Shown: positions 61,970-64,000 of the stretch, in pieces | Layout: every line of letters begins with the position of its first letter | Position numbering within the stretch: position 1 is the first letter of the stretch | DNA from: Bacteroidota bacterium | GTDB lineage: Bacteria > Bacteroidota > Bacteroidia > Chitinophagales > Chitinophagaceae | DNA: 64,000 nucleotides | Assembly: GCA_005882315.1 (NCBI GenBank) | Contig: VBAR01000001.1 | Coordinates: 755,736 to 819,735 of the forward strand | Reading direction: 5' to 3' | Notes under the pieces: generated by a model | Told to the model about the DNA's origin: nothing | The model's database searches: none | What the model saw: only the letters and a program-made list of their open reading frames with translations | Program-made: the position numbers and the translations under genes

Positions 61970-62094
61970 TTTTTAAAAAATAACAGTTTATTATATGCTG
62001 ATTAAGGACTGAAATAAAAACCGGTATGGATTTCTTGTTATACCATTTTTATATCCTGATGATATTAATTTAGTAGCTGATAAAAAATAACATT
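61970..62094. promoter_or_regulatory. Divergent intergenic region between pseB and the DUF4838 gene
   Basis: The 125-bp AT-rich gap must contain both outward promoters. A GGTAT...ATACC inverted repeat with a 12-base loop lies at about 62021-62042. I could not confidently place Bacteroidota -33/-7 elements. Confidence 0.35.
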
Positions 62095-64000
62095 ATGGCA
62101 AAACTGGCGAAACAGTCTAAAAGAAAGCACTTACCCGATTTTTTAATGTGTCTTTCATTTTGTCTTCTTTTAATTAAAACAGATGCGCAAAATGTTTTTA
62201 GCTTCTCTTCTCCTACCGATTTTCCTGCGGAAGCAGCTGCCGATCTGAAATACCTGCTGCAAAAATCCTCGGGTCAAAACTGGGAATTGGTGAGTGGCCA
62301 AAATATTCAGCGAGGATTTATACTTTCAGTTTCAACCACCGGTTCTTTTAAAACCGGGGAAAGCTGTATCATCACCGGTAACGGAAAAGACCTGCTGCAA
62401 TTTCAATCTCCCACTATTAATGGTTTGATCTTTGGAGTTTACCGTCATCTTAGGGATCTCGGTTTTAAATTTTACCTGCCCGATGAGATCTATACTATCA
62501 TCCCCACTGGTACAAACCTATTTGTCAAACAAACAAAAACAGTCACTCCCCATCTTCGTATCCGCGAATTTTTTGGAACCGGTGGTTTTGGTAGCGGCAA
62601 AACAGATATCGACCGTTCCGTACAAAGAGATTGGCAAATCTGGAAATGGCGTAATGGCTTTGGATCTGAATTCCCATTGGCTGGTCATGTCGGCGAAACG
62701 TTTAACTTAAACAATGCTGCCACTCTTGAAAAAAATCCCGGCTGGACTGCTACTCCCATTAAACAAAACGGACAGGTAAGTATAAATACCAAACTGAATT
62801 ATTTTAATGCAGCCGCTGTTGATTTTTTTACAAACTGGACGATAAAAAAATTCACAGATAAAAACTATAAACTGCAACCGGCTTTTATCCGCGATATGGT
62901 ATCGGTAGAGCCTGCAGATGGCGGTGATTATATGACTGGAACCGCAACCGTAAACGGTGTAAAACTAAATACCGTAAGCGACCAGGTTTTTTATGCCGCC
63001 AATATTGCTGCAGAAAAACTGGAAAAAAAATTTCCAAATAATCCCGGTATTGGCGTGAACCTATATGCTTATAGCCAGCATGCAGATGTGCCTTCCTTTC
63101 CTTTGCACCCGCGGGTTTTTGTTCAGATCATTCCTTACCAATTTCAAAACATTGCTTTTGGCCCTGCTTTCATCAAACGATGGTCAGAGAAAGCAAAGCG
63201 TTTTGGATTGTACGATTATTATAAATATCCCGATAGCCATAATGACCAGCCGTCAGGCTATACACTTGATGAACTGATGGCCCGTGCCCTGCATGCCGCA
63301 AAAGCAGGTTCGGAAGGCACTACGTATGAAACTTCGTATTCAAAATTTTCTACAGCTGTTCAACTCTGGGTGCTGGTTCGCTATATGGCCGACAGTAACA
63401 GTAAATGGGAATTACAGTACAACAAACTGATCACTGATTTATATGGCGGCGCTGCAGCACCTGTAAAAAAGCTATTTGATCTATTTTATCGCCAGTCACA
63501 GTTCAACGCCGGGCAACTGAAAACATCAATTAACCTGGTGAATGAAGCCGATCGGTTGAATAAAGATGCCCTGGTAAAAAAACGAATTGATGAACTAAAA
63601 CTTTATCTCACTTATGTCAGTCTTTACCAGGAATCGCAAAACTTGAAAAACGGAACACTCGAACAACGTACGATGCCGGTATTTAAAATGGCCTGGACAC
63701 TTTACGAGAAAAAGATCATTCATAGTTACCGCATCATGCAGCTGGTATCTTATGGTTTTCTAAATACGCCGGGAGCCAATGCGGCAGCTACTCAGCGTCA
63801 CCAACAATTGCACTTGCTTACTTTTCCTGAAACAGATGAGGCAAAAGCACTGTGGCGTGAACCGGTTTCTGTATCACAGTATTCAGAAAAGGAACTCAAC
63901 GCCATGTTTACATCCATAGAAAAAAATATAGCCGGACATAGCGAAACTTCTATAAGCAATGCTGAACCTTCTATTATACTCAATAGCATTAAACAAAGTT
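62095..64000 (+). CDS. Secreted DUF4838-type glycoside-hydrolase-like protein (partial, C-terminus beyond window)
   Basis: An open frame from the ATG at 62095 runs off the right edge, giving 635 visible codons. The N-terminus carries a lysine-rich start and a hydrophobic signal peptide (FLMCLSFCLLLIKTDAQ; predicted cleavage near residue 32). Residues 40-140 look like the glucuronidase-type N-terminal domain (AAADLKYLLQKSSGQNWELV, then IFGVYRHLRDLGFKFYLPDE). The following part has the layout of DUF4838 proteins (HVGETFNLN, AYSQHADVPSFPLHPRVFVQ). Probably exported polysaccharide-degrading or binding. Substrate unknown. Confidence 0.75.
   Translation, partial: MAKLAKQSKRKHLPDFLMCLSFCLLLIKTDAQNVFSFSSPTDFPAEAAADLKYLLQKSSGQNWELVSGQNIQRGFILSVSTTGSFKTGESCIITGNGKDLLQFQSPTINGLIFGVYRHLRDLGFKFYLPDEIYTIIPTGTNLFVKQTKTVTPHLRIREFFGTGGFGSGKTDIDRSVQRDWQIWKWRNGFGSEFPLAGHVGETFNLNNAATLEKNPGWTATPIKQNGQVSINTKLNYFNAAAVDFFTNWTIKKFTDKNYKLQPAFIRDMVSVEPADGGDYMTGTATVNGVKLNTVSDQVFYAANIAAEKLEKKFPNNPGIGVNLYAYSQHADVPSFPLHPRVFVQIIPYQFQNIAFGPAFIKRWSEKAKRFGLYDYYKYPDSHNDQPSGYTLDELMARALHAAKAGSEGTTYETSYSKFSTAVQLWVLVRYMADSNSKWELQYNKLITDLYGGAAAPVKKLFDLFYRQSQFNAGQLKTSINLVNEADRLNKDALVKKRIDELKLYLTYVSLYQESQNLKNGTLEQRTMPVFKMAWTLYEKKIIHSYRIMQLVSYGFLNTPGANAAATQRHQQLHLLTFPETDEAKALWREPVSVSQYSEKELNAMFTSIEKNIAGHSETSISNAEPSIILNSIKQS

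Noticed and set aside
1-64000. tRNA, rRNA, CRISPR or insertion-sequence elements
   Set aside because: I looked in the intergenic spaces, which are all shorter than about 205 bp, and saw no cloverleaf, repeat-spacer array, transposase or terminal inverted repeats.

Overview
The window looks like Bacteroidota chromosome, most likely a Chitinophagia-type bacterium. Three things point there: AT-rich DNA with long single-strand gene runs and few recognisable Shine-Dalgarno sequences, a crtI/crtB/idi/crtZ/crtY cluster headed by an ECF sigma factor and a MerR-type regulator, and a contractile injection locus carrying the Bacteroidota-type tape-measure, DUF5908 and DUF4255 proteins. Genus assignment is inference. 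Almost every gene lies on the minus strand, so the biological order runs from high to low coordinates.

Region A (22433 down to 1, running off the left edge) is an extracellular contractile injection system (eCIS, Afp/PVC/AlgoCIS type). Its order is DUF4255 cap or terminator protein, a 357-aa protein of unknown role, one sheath, two tube proteins, a DUF5908 mini-protein, LysM adaptor, VgrG-like spike, PAAR tip, gp25-like and two large baseplate proteins, a coiled-coil fibre-like protein, tape measure and AAA ATPase. Last comes a very large protein (at least 882 aa, cut by the window edge) that is the best cargo/effector candidate. No T6SS membrane complex or ClpV is present.

Region B (22582-29171) holds a small four-helix membrane protein on the plus strand and then a carotenoid operon. 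The operon runs from an ECF sigma factor through phytoene desaturase, phytoene synthase, IPP isomerase, beta-carotene hydroxylase and lycopene cyclase, predicting zeaxanthin-type pigment. Immediately upstream is a MerR protein with an intact cobalamin-binding photoreceptor signature (CarH/LitR type), so pigment synthesis is probably light-controlled.

Region C (29218-61969) is a surface-glycan locus. It contains a CpsB-type phosphatase, several glycosyltransferases, asparagine synthase, a membrane-anchored transglutaminase-like protein and a Wzx-type flippase. It has a complete pseudaminic acid pathway: pseB, pseC, a pseG-acetyltransferase fusion, pseI and pseF. It also carries four N-acetyl-sugar amidotransferases (PseA/WbpG family), two HisH/HisF-like ammonia-supplying pairs whose HisF lacks the cyclase aspartate, an amidase, two paralogous pseudaminate-associated methylases and two paralogous glycosyltransferase-like proteins. 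Together these predict a heavily amidinated nonulosonic-acid glycan, which I regard as the most unusual system in the window alongside the eCIS cargo candidate.

Region D (62095 to the right edge) is the start of a secreted DUF4838-type glycoside-hydrolase-like protein on the plus strand. No rRNA, tRNA, CRISPR array or insertion sequence was seen, and no gene-free stretch exceeds about 205 bp.
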